Origin: Cladophialophora immunda
Lineage: Eukaryota > Ascomycota > Eurotiomycetes > Chaetothyriales > Herpotrichiellaceae
Assembly (NCBI RefSeq): GCF_000835495.1
Contig: NW_015622548.1
Location: 868,001-932,000, forward strand
DNA: 64,000 nt
Reading direction: 5' to 3'
Shown piece after piece: positions 35,365 through 48,016 of this stretch (positions within the stretch are counted from its first letter, which is position 1; each line of letters starts with the position of its first letter). The notes below the pieces were generated by a model. It did not search any database. It was not told the DNA's origin and saw only the letters and a list, made by a program, of their open reading frames with translations. The translations under genes and the position numbers were made by a program.

Positions 35365-37332
35365 CTAGTGTGTGTAAACAAAGAAGGGGTTCTCTCGGTC
35401 CGTCTTATCGGCGTACGCCAATTGCTGCCGCAAAGTCTCCTTCTCATCCTCGGTCATGAGGGCCAGCTTCTCGCGATTCTTCTTGTTGAGCCGGTCATTT
35501 CGAAATCTGAGGGCCAGGCAAACCAGGACTTGGAATGACAAGGTGCTGGATGGTTGTTAGCATGTGCGACCCATACAAATAGGGATATAGCATCGGAAAA
35601 CCCAGCACTACTTGTACGCGTTGAGGGCACACTTACGCCATGATGGCCGCTTTTCCACTGATATATCCAGGGGCCTCAGAAGCACGGAATGATTCAGTAC
35701 CGGCAATGTTTCCAGCACAGTACAAGACAAGTGTCAAAGCATTGACTGTGACTTTCTTTGTATGGCCTCCAAGATTCGACGCATTCCAGACTAGAAGTAG
35801 CATGAAAGCCTGAAGTGGTTCTTAGCTACATGGCAAAACGAGAAGAGTACAGAAGGCTTACCGCCGTGAAGGAGTTGCACAAATAAAGTGCAAATAGTAA
35901 TGCCCCTTTGCTCTTCGGGACACCGCCAGGGTCGAGCCCAATCATCATGGCAAATGCTGCAATAGTTGGCACAATACTGATAATCATAACGAGGCTTCGA
36001 TCGTTCCAGCGGTCGCTAAGATATCCAGTGAGAATGGTTGAGACAGCCCCGACCACGCCGCCAGGAATATTCAGGATTAGCTATTTGTGGTCAGTGGCAA
36101 TTCTTTTGTTTTAGAGATCCTGTCAAACTCGACGATCCAGAGTCACTCACCGCTTGCTGCGCGCTGTAGCCAAACGTTGTCAACAAGATGCTGGAGAAGT
36201 TCGGGATCGCAGTCGGAACACTCAGCATCAGAACGCTTACGGCGACAAGCCAAACACCAGGGTCTTTGAAGACCAAGCGTAACTGAGACGTTTTGATCTT
36301 GGCATTCTGTGTTCCCGACTGGTTGTCCTTCACTCGTAAGAGTGTCGCGACCTTCTCTGCATCGGAAAATCGTCGAGCTTTGACTGGAGAATCCGGCAGA
36401 TAGAAGAAGACAACGACGCCGACTACGACGGTCACAAGACCGATCGTCAGAAGGAAGATGCGCCAGCTAGCAAAGCTCTTGTTCTTGGAGTGAGACACGC
36501 CCCACGAGACTAAGCCAGCGAAGATGGATGTCAAGCTGTTATTATCTGTTAGCAGAGTGAGCGGTAGCTAAGGAGAGGGCAATTCGTACCTGTTACAAAC
36601 GTAGACATAGGAGATCCTTCGTCCTTGCTCCGATTTCTTATACCACATGGCAACCACAAGCACGAGAGTTGGCGTCACACAAGATTCGAAAACCCCCAAG
36701 AGAGCACGGCAGATCATTAGACCAGCGTAGTTTTGGCAAGCCGCATGAGCTGCCAGCACTGCACCCCAGAGTATGATATTGGCACCGAGGTATTTTCCAA
36801 GCCTTGAAACCCGCTGCGAGATATATTGGGTCGGAAATTCGGCGGCAAGGTAGCCGACGTACTGTCATTGTCTTAGTGCTACAGAATTGACTGGAAAATA
36901 AAGACTTCAACCGAGCTGGGAAAGTCACAGACGACCAATCCACTTAGAGTGATGGGTTCGACTTACGAAAATCATGGCAACATCAGAATATTGTTGACCC
37001 TTGAGATGAGTATCTTCCCGTAGTCCCATGACGGCAGCATAGCCGATGGTCGTCTTGTCCAAGAATTGGAGGAAGTATGTAGCGATCATGCAAGGAAGGA
37101 TGGCCCAGTCAATCTTTCGCAACAGCTTCTTCCGTTTCTGTTCATCGGCCAGAATATTCAAGGCTTCCTGGGTGACACCGTCGGCGTTCGGATGGTCCCG
37201 AAGAAATTCAAAGGCCTCATCAGCATCCTTGGGATCGATGTTCAGAGTGGCTAATGCATCCTCGAGGTGAACAACTGTCTCTTGGAGTTGCTTCTCCGAG
37301 TCCGTCGGAGCACTGACGACCTCTGCAGCCAT
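35365..37332 (-). CDS. MFS transporter, allantoate-permease/Dal5 (ACS) family
   Basis: The model has six minus-strand exons: 37332-36967, 36861-36590, 36535-36151, 36080-35862, 35809-35637 and 35545-35365, 531 residues. Every junction uses GT-AG and keeps frame. The first TM region has LRKIDWAILPCMIATYFLQFLDKTTIGYA, the family hallmark; LMICRALLGVFESCVTP follows in TM4-5. The protein ends DRENPFFVYTH, like many Dal5-type carriers. Family members take up anions such as allantoate, ureidosuccinate, nicotinate, biotin-type vitamins or short peptides. Its neighbours, two regulators and an amidase, are consistent with uptake of an amide-like nitrogen source, but this is inference. Confidence 0.92.
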
Positions 37333-38563
37333 GCTGATCGAGGGCTTGTTCTGGTCGAGCAGGAACAATGCTGCTTTACTTTGGGGATGGCCGCAGCGTA
37401 TGGGTCTGGTCCTTGCACACCATGATGCTGTCGTGGAGGGAATTCCTCATATATCTGTGACGACGAAGTGATGAACGGCAGTTGGGACCGATCAACTGCC
37501 GTGATCGACGAGGCGGTATTCCACCGTGCACATGTACACCAGCATGATTAGCGTCGCTCCAGTATCCAAAGAGATGACATTCAATTCGCGACGACCATGT
37601 TCGGTGAGACGACCATACTTGGCATACTGTAGTTGCGGGGATTTTGGGGTCAAGTCGTGGGGAATATGGACAGTTGGGGGTCCGATGGGGCTCGACAGCT
37701 GTCTTAGCTGGAGATCAAACAGGGCCGAAGGGTCCTCGCAAATGAATTAGCTGTGTGAAGGATTGAGATAGCTTGGGTTAAGGCAAGCATGCCGCCAATC
37801 GCAATAGCGATATCTGTGTCAACTCCGGCAGCAGTTCCAGTCGTCGGCAGCTCGAATGGGGCCATCCTAACCGGACAGCGCATGCGGTATTCTTCCTCAA
37901 CAGGTAGCCTCCGCAACTCGTCAGATACATAGACTTGTCTTCGAGGCACGCCGGCCTCCAATGTGGCATTTCGGCAGTTCTAAACGACCCGAATTTGTGG
38001 TGCTTCGCGAACGACGAATGAGGATGTGGTCTGGGACTCAGGGCAGGTCGTATTCAAGAACCGGTGGCCCCTCCGCGAGCCTTCGTCCAGGGTCTCCTTT
38101 GGTCATCGAAGTTGCTTATGTTAGGCGAACGCACCATGAGCGTGCATACCACTTCCTGTATGCGAAGTGTATGCGAAGTATCTTGCTCATTCTGAGACAA
38201 TTGAGTTGGAGGAAGAGCCTCGAAACGCCAAGAGGTGGGATCAAGAACCTGCGCTTTAGTTCAAATGCGCTTCTCTATGAGACTGACTAAAATACGGTGG
38301 AGCTTCTCTGCCCGGAACCGCAATTTCTTGGAGACTCATTTCAACCCAGTTTGGCCCGGACTGTTCAACCTTCGCTCAGCTTAGCATCCTCATCCTTTGG
38401 CTGCCCACGGTCTAAAACCTGCTAAAGGTATTGGGAATTACATAAGAGAGGGGAGCTTTATACTCAAGTTTAATCGTCATAGTATTACGTCGCCAGCGTG
38501 GTATATCTAACATCTCATGACCGTCTGGGTATTCTAATTCTATCTATACATTGGGACAAGTGT
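37333..38563. other. Intergenic region
   Basis: Upstream of the Dal5-type carrier and downstream of the minus-strand regulator. A minus frame at 37704-37961 has a hydrophobic Ala/Gly/Ile segment but no start context or homology I can name. A plus frame at 37961-38290 is equally unsupported. Confidence 0.45.
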
Positions 38564-40324
38564 TCAAGTAAGATCGGCCAGACCGTCTAGCTCGAAATAT
38601 ACCTGCAGTAGAGTCTTCTCGCATTTGAAGTCTTCAGCCGCATAGTCACAGGTCTCAGGAAGCAGATAGCCAAGTAACAGTTGCGACAGGGCATCGACCG
38701 TGGAAATATTCAAATGCTTGATTGCATTCACCATTTCCACAATTGGCCAAGTTCTTGGATGAAGTTGCAGCCGCGGAGCTTCTTGCTCCGTCATGAGAAC
38801 CTGCCAGACCTTTTCAGGGGAGCCTTCTTTGTCGATACGATGATCAACAAATCGCTTCTGGACTGCGACCAACGGATCTCTGCGGGGAGAGGCTCCTCCG
38901 TGCGTGGATTCCGTCACTTCCACAAAGACATCGAAGATGAAAAGTAAGGTGGATAGCAATGAAGTCGACTTGCGGAGTCTATTCATTGGCGTCGTTTGTC
39001 CATGAAGAGCATGCCGCATCACATTCAGTCGCAGCAACACTGTTCTCAAGGGCGAAAATGATACGTCGTGGAGGATGTTTGGTTGGAAACGACGTAACGA
39101 CACATGCTTTTGGACTTTTGCCAACGTCTCAAACAGCCTTGAAGGGCGGTAAGAAGGGTCGACCGCTGTTCGCAAGGAACAGTTACTGCCAACATCGGGC
39201 GCCATCATCCTGGTGTCGATAGGAGAATATCCTGGGAGTGTACATACACACCTGAGCAGTCAGCGAAATTCCCAGAAGTTGTTGGATTCAACCCACCAAG
39301 CAAGGAGCCATAGCGTCTCTGGTGAAAGATTACGCAATCCGCCACGACACTCGATGGATCGTTGAAGCCCATGCAAATGTGTCTGGATATTATCTGTCAA
39401 TGACTTAGGAATTATTTTCCCTTGGGCCGAGGCGGTGTCTGTTCCACTTCTAGCAGATCCTATCGACAACGTAACTTCGTATGCCCATAGATTGATCACT
39501 GCCAGGATGGTGTCGTCAGAAACGGCACTAGGGCTTTGTAGGTGCTCTTTCAGCGAGCTGATGCCTTCGAGGACCAAGCTGAGAGTTTCCGAGCTCGGTG
39601 TCTGATGTCCTACTTCGATGTCATGGTGAAGACTGGAAATTGCGAGAAGTATTCGTGCCGGTACCGCGCGAGGTATGACGTGATTCACCAAGGCGGTCGC
39701 TGGGGAGTTGGAGTTACTCGACTGCTCCGTCTCGTATAGGCGACATATCACAGAACGGTGCACTGCTGACCTCAGTCACCGTTGATGGTGAGATGCAGAC
39801 CCAGATAAGACTTACAGTAGTCGACCAGCTCTTGGGACTCATAAGAAGAATTAATCGAGCTCTCTGGTATCTCAACTGGGTCCGGAAGAGAGGATGGCGA
39901 AGTGAAACATGGCGAGGAGTGCGACTCGCCCATTGTGCATCCAGCGGCCCATTGGAAATGTGGAGGGGACGAAGGTCTTGAACTGGAGTCGCTCGGAGTA
40001 TCAGACGATACTCCGCCATCGACCGCAGGCGACGCATCTGTTCGAGCCGGCACTGGTTCTATATCTTCTCGGCGCAGCCAGGGAAGCACACGGCTCCGGG
40101 ATCGGGCAGCTAATTGCTTCTGGCGACGGATAGAATCGCGCTTGCGCAGAACTGATCAAAGGCGCGATATCTCAGTGAAGGGGAATATCAGGCGTCAGGT
40201 GCGGACTCTTACATTCTTTCATGACATGACGACTTTTGCCAGTCCCCCGCTGACAATCGCCAGAAACGAAGAGATATTTGGGGACATATTGCGTGGCGGT
40301 AGTCTGGGTGAGAATGATACTCAT
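38564..40324 (-). CDS. Fungal transcription-factor-like protein without a Zn2Cys6 finger
   Basis: The model has four minus-strand exons: 40324-40213, 40151-39816, 39765-39297 and 39251-38564, about 534 residues. The introns are 61, 50 and 45 nt. The N-terminus has a short hydrophobic start (YLFVSGD), then a Lys/Arg-rich stretch (SRHVMKEFLRKRDSIRRQK). This opening, with a basic block in place of a zinc cluster, is familiar from a broad Pezizomycotina family of regulator-like proteins. A Ser/Pro-rich linker follows, then a helical region resembling the fungal-specific transcription factor domain. Junctions 1 and 2 are strong; the third (donor GTGGGT) is the least certain. It sits divergent to another member of the same family and beside a Dal5-type carrier, so control of that carrier is a fair guess. 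Confidence 0.7.
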
Positions 40325-41200
40325 CTTTGGCCTGAGGCATCTATCTCTCTCGAGGGAAAAGGCAAGGAGATTTCCAGCAGTGCAGAAGATTGCTGCGGAC
40401 TCTGGGAGGCGCCCAGGGCGCAGTTAACCTTCTTGTAATCATGGGCATGGAGCACAAAACGAGCGAAACGAGGTCGTGTCTCCGGAGAGGTTCAGAAATC
40501 TCGATGGCCCAGTCACCGTCATCTTGCCGGCCCCTGCTCATTCGTCCTTGTAGGGCGAGATGGGTTGCATGACCCGGAATTTCACTGGGGCCCGATGACT
40601 TTGGAAGTAACCAGCCAAAGCCAGCATTCTCGTGTCACCTGAGGCGTTGATTGGCTGACAACCGTTATCCCAAAAGAGCTCGGAGTCTCGACCAATCATG
40701 TACTGTAATCACTGCCTACCCTTTAGGGACTAGTTGATTTAGATGGGGCTACAGCCTGCAAGAGGCCTTTGGTGCTTACCAATAGTACGAATAAATGTGG
40801 GCTTGCACCAATCATACTGGGGATTACGAAACGCACTAACATCGGTTCGAGGCAACGGCAGTTTTGGGCAGTCACCCTGAGAAAGTCAAAAGGGGGAACA
40901 GGTTGCGCAAGTTTGTCCTGATTCGCTTGTCCACCCGTCGAAATTGACACACTTTGGTTGGTGACGGGCGCAAACCAGATTCGGCATAGCGGTGGCGAGC
41001 GGACTTCAACTCTTCTGCTCAACCATTGGAGTCGACCGCTGGTTCCAAGACGAGCGGGCGCTCTGCTTCTCTGTCGAGCTGGCCAGACTTGCAGATGTTG
41101 GCGAGGAATGGAACCCTCCCTGCGGAGTCTCCCTCTACCAACTCAATGATTCATCTTTGCATTAACTCTTCAAGCTGCGCCCGCGTTTACCTCTTTGAGG
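40325..41200. promoter_or_regulatory. Bidirectional upstream region between two regulator genes
   Basis: About 880 bases separate the starts of the two divergent regulator-like genes. CCAAT-type elements (ATTGG) occur at about 40649 and 41023. No gene is supported inside. Which elements act is unknown. Confidence 0.35.
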
Positions 41201-43670
41201 ATGGATAAACGCAATGAGCCGAATCATGCTGCTCATGGCGCCCTACATAACCCTGGAACAGGAGACCGATCATCAGACCGAGACGATGAAAGCAGGGGAG
41301 CCGAGTCGTCGAATAAGTATCGAAGAATCGATCGGGAGGGAGCCAGAGCTTCGACGGCTTCCGAGCAAAGCGGCCGTTTCTTGTTTGTCGACTCGTCCTC
41401 CAGTGGGCAAAGACCGCGTTCTGACCAGCGAGCAATAAATGCACACATTCAGCAGACTGCGCACAGAAATCGAAGGCAAGCCGCACAAAAGCAGAAAACC
41501 ACCGGAGCTGCGAATATAGGACGGTATCGACGTGAGCCACAGTTGCAGCCGCGTCCTATCGAGCCTCAACCGACAACCCCGGTCACGTTTGAGCGACGGA
41601 GCCCCTCCCAGCAACAGCAATCGACCAGTCGTGAAAGCTCTGCGGCACCACGATCATCGCTGAATCCATCAGAGGAAACTGTTACTCACGAACCATCATC
41701 CCCTAGACCCTCGGAGACTCTTCCAGAATTCGACCGTGGGCATGTGGACCGATTGCGGCACTATAGCACCGTTCGTGGAGCTGAGGTTCGCGAGGCCATC
41801 AACGCTCAGCAACATTCACAAAATGCATTTACAGAAATCGCTCGGCGGGAGCACCCCCAAGACGAGACGACCTCGGTGAGGTCCATGCTCACACAGATTT
41901 TGCAACGACTGGATGCTGGCCATGCGGGCCGCTTGATTCAGCCGTCTCCTAATTCATCACTGAATAACACTCTCCTTGACCCTTTTAATATCAGCTCTGT
42001 ACATATTACCCCGAGCATGAATGCTGTTTTACGCCATTGTAAGTTGCCTATTTTCCCTGTACTCTGTTGGCTGATCTGTTCGTCCGAGCTGGGCTTGGGA
42101 GAGAGACGCGTGGGTTGTTCAGATGGACTACACTTCTGTTTACTATAGGAGATTTCCGAACTGGCGTCCCAGCAGCTCCTACTATACTCTGCGTTTTTCG
42201 CAGAAATTGAGGAGCTTTTGACACGAATTCTTTTTTCATGTTCTCTTTCCCAGAATTAAAACTGAAAGGAGTCGAGCCTTGATTTCATCTTACCTCAGAC
42301 CCCACAGCCATAAGTCACAAGATTGGCTGAAGTTTGGGCAGACATTGACTTCTTTTTCGAATAGTTTCCGATGTTATGATACCCACCGTGTTTCCTACGC
42401 GACATCAAGCCGAGATTCAGACTCGATGGGCTTTTCAGAATGCTGCGCAAGATCCACTGGTCTTGTATTCGCTATTGGCGATTGCGTCGGCCGAGAGAAG
42501 TGCGCGACTGGGAGAATTGCGGAGCGGTGCGATCGAGACGACATTCACCGAAGCAGACCTCGAAAACCGCACCGCCCCCGATTTTGTGTCGTATAAAGTG
42601 AACGCAGTGAGGATTGCAAATGAGACGATGAAATCTATGGAAAAGGCGACCCAGGCTTCGACGATTTTTGCTATGATGTGCTTGCTTTCAATTGAGGTGT
42701 GTGGTAATTTTGCCAGGCATGCCAGCAGGGGCCCGATACTGATGGATTCGCGATAGGTCATCACGGGAAACCAAAAGGAAATATTCGCGCACGTTTCTGG
42801 ACTGCAAAAACTGATCGCCTGGCGGGGCGGGTATCATGGGATACCTCCTCACGCTACAGAGCTCATCCTCTCGTAAGGCATTGAAATATCCTCAAGTTAT
42901 GGAATTCGGGATCTAACTGATACAACAGATCCTCCTACATGTGCGCTGCGTTGACACGATCTTTGCCTGCGGCTCCCCCTACTTCAGCACTGCCTGCCCT
43001 ACCTGCGAGCTTGGTCGAAGAGATAAGGCAAAACGTAAGCGAGGACGTGAAAAAAATGGGCATGGGCATATTGACCGCGGACGTTGATTCGATCCTGGAC
43101 TGGAGAATATCACAAGCCTTTCGAGATATGAAGGATGTCGTCCAATACCGCGAATACTACCACGAAAAGCAGCTGCTGCCTGCGCCGGAGGAAAATGAGT
43201 ACATCAACGCCAAAAGCTACCATTTTCGGTATGCAGCCTTGTCCGCCCCGTTCGAACTACGGGAACCCGCCAGCGACAAAGAGGAGGCCTGTCGCCTTGC
43301 GATGCTCATTTTCTGGTTCAGCAACTTTCAGATCTCTCGACCTGACTCTGCGCTCAACCGGACCTTGACCGCACAACTGAAGACGGCCCTGCAAGCTTCG
43401 GACTTGAAAGGTCTCTGGGGCCCGCACTATGAACTCCTGGTATGGGTTCTCCTGCTGGGTGCGTTCATATCTGCTGGCCAGAGAGAGAGGCCGTGGTTCG
43501 TCCTGAATCTTGCCAGGGTGTCCCGAGTGCTCAAACTGCACAACTGGGACGAAGTCCGCCAACTTCTGTTGAGATTTTTCTATCTCGACCGAATCTACGC
43601 TGAGGGCATGCGGCAGAGCTGGGAGGAAGCGGCATTATTAGCAGAGACGATGGAGGCCGGGCTGTCATGA
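41201..43670 (+). CDS. Fungal transcription-factor-like protein, same family as its divergent neighbour
   Basis: The model has four exons: 41201-42038, 42365-42696, 42757-42872 and 42929-43670, about 675 residues. The N-terminal quarter is polar and disordered, then has FLFVDSSSSGQRPRSDQRA followed by HIQQTAHRNRRQAAQKQK. This is the same hydrophobic-then-basic opening as the minus-strand neighbour, again without Cys-rich zinc ligands. The middle and end are helical, as in the fungal-specific regulatory domain (WAFQNAAQDPLVLYSLLAIASA, EIFAHVSGLQKLIAWRGG). Introns 2 and 3 are 60 and 56 nt. Intron 1 is 326 nt, the longest in the window, and joins NAVLRH to FSDVMIPTVFP in frame. Its target genes are unknown. 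Confidence 0.75.
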
Positions 43671-44390
43671 CTTACGAATTTACTGAACGACTGTTATGTT
43701 ATTAGTGCTGGCACTTACTAGGTTGCATTTGTTTCGTGAGCGTTCCGCATATGAGCCACGACATGAGCGTTTTATGGCATTGGTTTGTCCTTGAGCTTCA
43801 AGCTTAATTCCCGCCGCGAGTGGGCAGCAGCTTCTCAGCATTGAGATACCTGAGTCGAATCCAGATGGGTCGATTTTGAAGAGCGTTTTCAAACCGGCGT
43901 ATGGATTCCACAAGCCTACGAGACGCCCCGATCCACGGCAGCAGTGTGCATTATTCCGAAGGAATAACCTACGGGTTTAAGTATAGCTCCTCCTCAACTT
44001 ACTGGCCCTATCTATCAAGTCGACTAATACTAGTTGCCGATGCCGGAACGGGAAGGATTCCAGTCTGACAAAATATGGGGCCTAATTCGGAAGGAGAGAG
44101 CAATCAAGCGACCACATCCACAGAAAACCCTCTTTGTCAGACGGAATGATTTTGTCTCGGACTAGTTCGAGCTTCTCTTGTCCAACCCTCGCCGTCAACC
44201 TCTCTTCTCTCCTTCTGGCGGTTGTGCACACTGCTTCGAGTTCTGTAAGAGGTATATGTTGTGAGGCAGAGAGCTGGATGATGATCTGATGCGTCGCCGA
44301 ACATCTTGCTAGCCGAGTTCACAATTCGTCACCGTACCATAGAAGTCGTTCTTATCTTGGTACCACTATACGGTCGCTAAACTCCGGAGG
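43671..44390. other. Intergenic region upstream of the amidase
   Basis: No supported gene. The frames found are under 80 codons with no motif. The final 200 bases before 44391 contain CT-rich sequence typical of a fungal promoter and leader. Confidence 0.5.
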
Positions 44391-46456
44391 ATGGCACGCA
44401 TGGCGCATTCTCGACTCCGCGAGGAGACTGCCTCGAGCTTTGATGGCGATGATTTTGTCGTGCTCTCCAAACGCGCCCGGTCATCACAGGATGAAATGCC
44501 TGAGGTCTTCCGATTGCCGCGCTGCAATGGCCTGGATCTGTACGAGGTCTCGGTTGATGAGCTCCAACATCTCTATTCCACTGGGGCGTTGTCTTCTGTT
44601 GACTATGTGAAATTCTGCTTGGAGAGAGTCCAAAAAGTGAAGCCTTCCTCCTTAGTGTCTCTCAAAGACGCTGACGATACCAGACTAATCCGTACCTCGA
44701 ATGTGTCATTGAGACCAATCCTGACGCAGTCGAACATGCACGTGCCTCGGATGAGGAAAGAAAGCAAGGCAGCGTTAGGGGTCCGCTGCATGGTATTCCA
44801 GTACTTGTCAAAGATGTAGGTCATCACCGATGGTCTGCTTGATGCGCGGCTGACTCAGAGTCTGTGCGGCAAAGAACATGGCCACGGCAGACAAAATGCA
44901 AACGACGGCAGGTTCCTGGGCTTTGCTCGGCTGTATCGTCCCAAAGGATGCACACATTGTCCATCTTCTGCGCCAAGCTGGGGCGATCATCCTCGGCAAG
45001 GCCAACCTCGATGAGTGGGCAGGTATGAGAGGCAGCATCTATTCAATGGGATACTCTGCCCGCGGCGGGCAATGTCGCAATCCGTATATGCTGACCCGCT
45101 CGCCAAGTAAGCACCTGTTCCTCCACTTCCAGCAGGTCCCGCCACAATGGCTGATTTGAACAGACGGCAGCAGTTCAGGGAGTGCCGTCAGCGTCTCGGC
45201 AAATGTTGTCCCTCTAGCCTTTGGTACAGAAACCGACTGCAGCGTGATCAGCCCAGGCATGGTCAGTGGAGTCGCTGCAATCAAGCCAACGGTTGGGCTC
45301 ACTTCGCGAGGAGGAGTCATTCCTATTTCAGAGACTCAAGACTCTGTCGGCCACTATGGAAAATGCGTCGCAGACGTTGCCCGTGGGCTGGATGTCATTG
45401 CGGGACCCGACCCTGACGACAAGTTCAGTACTCAGCCTGGCAGGCGTCAGCCAAAGAGCTACTATGCATGCCTCGCTGACAGGCATGCTCTCAAGGGTGC
45501 AAAGTTCGGTCTGCCGAGCAAATGTTTCTGGGATACTGCTCCATACCCTCAGAAACTGGTCGCAGAGAAAGTCCTGCATCTCATAAAGCAGGCCGGGGCC
45601 GAGATTATACCTGTTGATATGCCCAGTGCTGAAGAGAGATTAGGCAAACACGGAATCTGGGACTGGTAAGTTCCAACCCCCCTGAAACCATCGACAGTTT
45701 CCGCTTCTCGTCAGATACATGCCCTAACCCCCGGTGTTTAGGGAACGCTATGGCGAATCAAACCCTGAAATCTCCGAAATCACCGTCAGCAAAGTCCAGA
45801 CCTATTATCTCATGAACCAATACCTGAGCAAGCTGAAAAACACACCCATCAAGACTCTGGAGGACGTCGTGCGGTTTAATGACGACAACCGCGGCTCTGA
45901 AGGCGGCCATGAAGCCGACCTTCCAGCATTTCCCGATGGCCAGATCCTCTTTCGCAAATGCGTCGAGACGAAAGGGATTAAAGACAAGACGTACTACGCC
46001 GCCTTGAAGCATATTCAATATCAGTGTCGCGACAACGGGATTGATGCTGCGCTGAAATGTCCCTCGAGCGAACGCCGTCCGCAATCCGCCGGTGAGGGAG
46101 AAGAAGTAGAGCTTCTGGACGCCCTCCTCTTCTGCGATGTGAAAGCGGGAGGCATCCAGATTGCAGCTCAAGCGGGCTATCCTATCATGACGATTCCTAT
46201 CGGTCTGGATCCGGACGGGATGCCCGTGCCGCTGACCCTACAGCACAGCGCTTGGCAGGAAGACAAACTGATCAAGTGGGCGAGTGCCATCGAGGATCTG
46301 CTGAACCGCTATAATGAAGAGCACGCTATACCGCCGAGCGATCGATGGAGTAGACTGGGGCGTCTCCCGCCTACTTACATGAAGCACTTGCGCAAGAACA
46401 TCCCCACTGACATGGACTATCACTGGCCTGGTCGGCATCGACATCATGCTGCTTAA
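44391..46456 (+). CDS. Amidase-signature-family hydrolase
   Basis: The model has five exons: 44391-44636, 44684-44815, 44875-45106, 45164-45665 and 45742-46456, 608 residues. The introns are 47, 59, 57 and 76 nt, and each junction rebuilds family sequence. The catalytic Lys is K125 in HGIPVLVKDN. The Gly/Ser loop is NGSSSGSAVSVSAN, with the cis-Ser in it. The nucleophile-serine segment is GTETDCSVISPG, close to the GTETDGSVISPA usual in fungal members. Known relatives hydrolyse amides such as acetamide, aryl amides or fatty amides, or release ammonia from glutamine-like substrates. The N-terminal about 45 residues are polar and possibly disordered. Its position next to two regulators and near a Dal5-type carrier suggests use of an amide as a nitrogen source; this is inference. 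Confidence 0.92.
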
Positions 46457-47252
46457 AAAGTCTTCGATCCCTTTTCACGCGTCTGGCATATCTGCAACGT
46501 CAGCCTCGTACGTGGTAGGCCCAGCCTCCATCGTCCATGGACCGGCGAAATTAGCAGAGAGGGCACAGGCGTGTGAACGGCTCAACACTACCAGCCGTTT
46601 GAATGTCTTCGCTCATACATTTATAGCGGCCATTTCCTTCTTGTGCCAAGTAAGAAAAGACGCAATCCTCGAACATGACCCAAACGCCGCGACTCTTCCC
46701 TGTGGACAAACAGAGTGGAATGCTCCCCCTAGTCTTCTGTCGGGCTGGAGATTTCCAACCTAGTTTCAGGCCAGGGGTCGTCTATGCGGCCAGGGGAGTA
46801 TGCAAGCATACATGCAGCAGTGACGTTCTGGTCTGATTTGATTCGTCGAGCACACATTTTAGGGAGATGCAAACGTAAATTCAGGGGGCTGGGGCATGGG
46901 AGCAAGATCCACGATCTCCAAAGAGTCCTGCTTCTACGGTGCAGTGCTGAAAGGATCTCACGGCCATTGAATGTACGTCACAAACGGGCTTGGGGGAGCG
47001 TCATCGATTAGTCTGCGATATTGAGCCTTGCGCACGATCGACATTAGTCACAACGAAGTGTTCCATACCACAACAGGAAGGTTACGTTTGCGGTATAGCA
47101 TTCCTGTAGCAATGCCAATAGACGTGACAAGCAATATCGCCATGAATTACGGCTGTATATGAAGATGAAATGTGCGGCGTGAACGTAGAGTCCTGGTGAT
47201 CAGTGCCTTTGACCCAGAAGAAGAAAAAAAATCAGAAGCCAGCCTCGCTGGG
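46457..47252. other. Intergenic region
   Basis: Between the amidase and the cytochrome-b561-like gene. Only short motif-free frames are seen; an A-tract at 47222-47231 lies just before the proposed start. Confidence 0.5.
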
Positions 47253-48016
47253 ATGTCGTCCCGAATTTACCTGTGCCTCGCACTGAATTTCCTTTGTACG
47301 TCCCCAAGGCATCCATTTGTGTTTCATAGCTAACCGACATAGTAACTACAGCTTAGGCCCAGGATGCTGACAGCGACGGCGCGAATCGAGACGGAAGCAG
47401 TGCCGAAGAGGGCGGTTCAGCCCATCACCCGGCGTTTTATGACAAAGTGGTAATCGCCCACGCCGCCCTCGCAAGTGTATCCTGGGTCATATTCTTCCCC
47501 TTCGGAGCGGTGCTCATGCGCCTCCTGACCGGACCAACGACCATATGGATCCACGCTGCAATCCAGGGTCTCGCCACCGCTGTATTCACCGCCGCCGTCG
47601 GAATGGGCATTTGGATGGCGCGCATCACCGGCAACCTGGACTCATATCACCCAACCATCGGACTCGTCATCTTTGCGGTAATTTGGCTCCAAAATGTTGG
47701 AGGCGTGGTGCATCACTGTGCCCTGTTCCCAAAGCATGGCCGCCGAACGACACTTGCTATCATCCACATATGGCTGGGCCGGATCCAGATTACGCTGGGG
47801 ATGATCAATGGTGGACTCGGCTTGAAACTCTCGGGGGATGCCGAAAGGGGAGAGTACATCACGTATCGTGTCGTCAGTGGTGTGGCCTGGCTCCTGTATG
47901 TCTCGTTGATCACATCCTACGAGATTAGAGCACCTGGGATGAATGGTGGAGGCTGGCCAGAAGGGGGAGAGAAGAAAGCGTATGACTGCGACTCGGAGGA
48001 TAGCTCTATGGACTGA
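47253..48016 (+). CDS. Cytochrome b561-like transmembrane protein
   Basis: The main exon from about 47391 encodes five or so transmembrane helices with His residues spaced as possible haem ligands: VVIAHAALASVSW, WIHAAIQGLAT, DSYHPTIGLVIFAVIWLQ, VVHHCALF and AIIHIWLGR. This resembles the b561/ferric-reductase-like electron-carrier domain found in fungal proteins, often behind a DOMON or cellobiose-dehydrogenase-type domain; here no such domain is present. A small first exon (47253-47295) encodes a signal-peptide-like start, MSSRIYLCLALNFL. The best-looking acceptor (CTTAG at 47352-47356) puts it out of frame. A later acceptor after 47390 restores frame. The exact first intron is therefore unresolved. 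Acidic C-terminal tail. Confidence 0.65.

Noticed and set aside
37704..37961. Small membrane-protein-like frame on the minus strand
   Set aside because: Hydrophobic but short, with no start context, neighbour link or family match.
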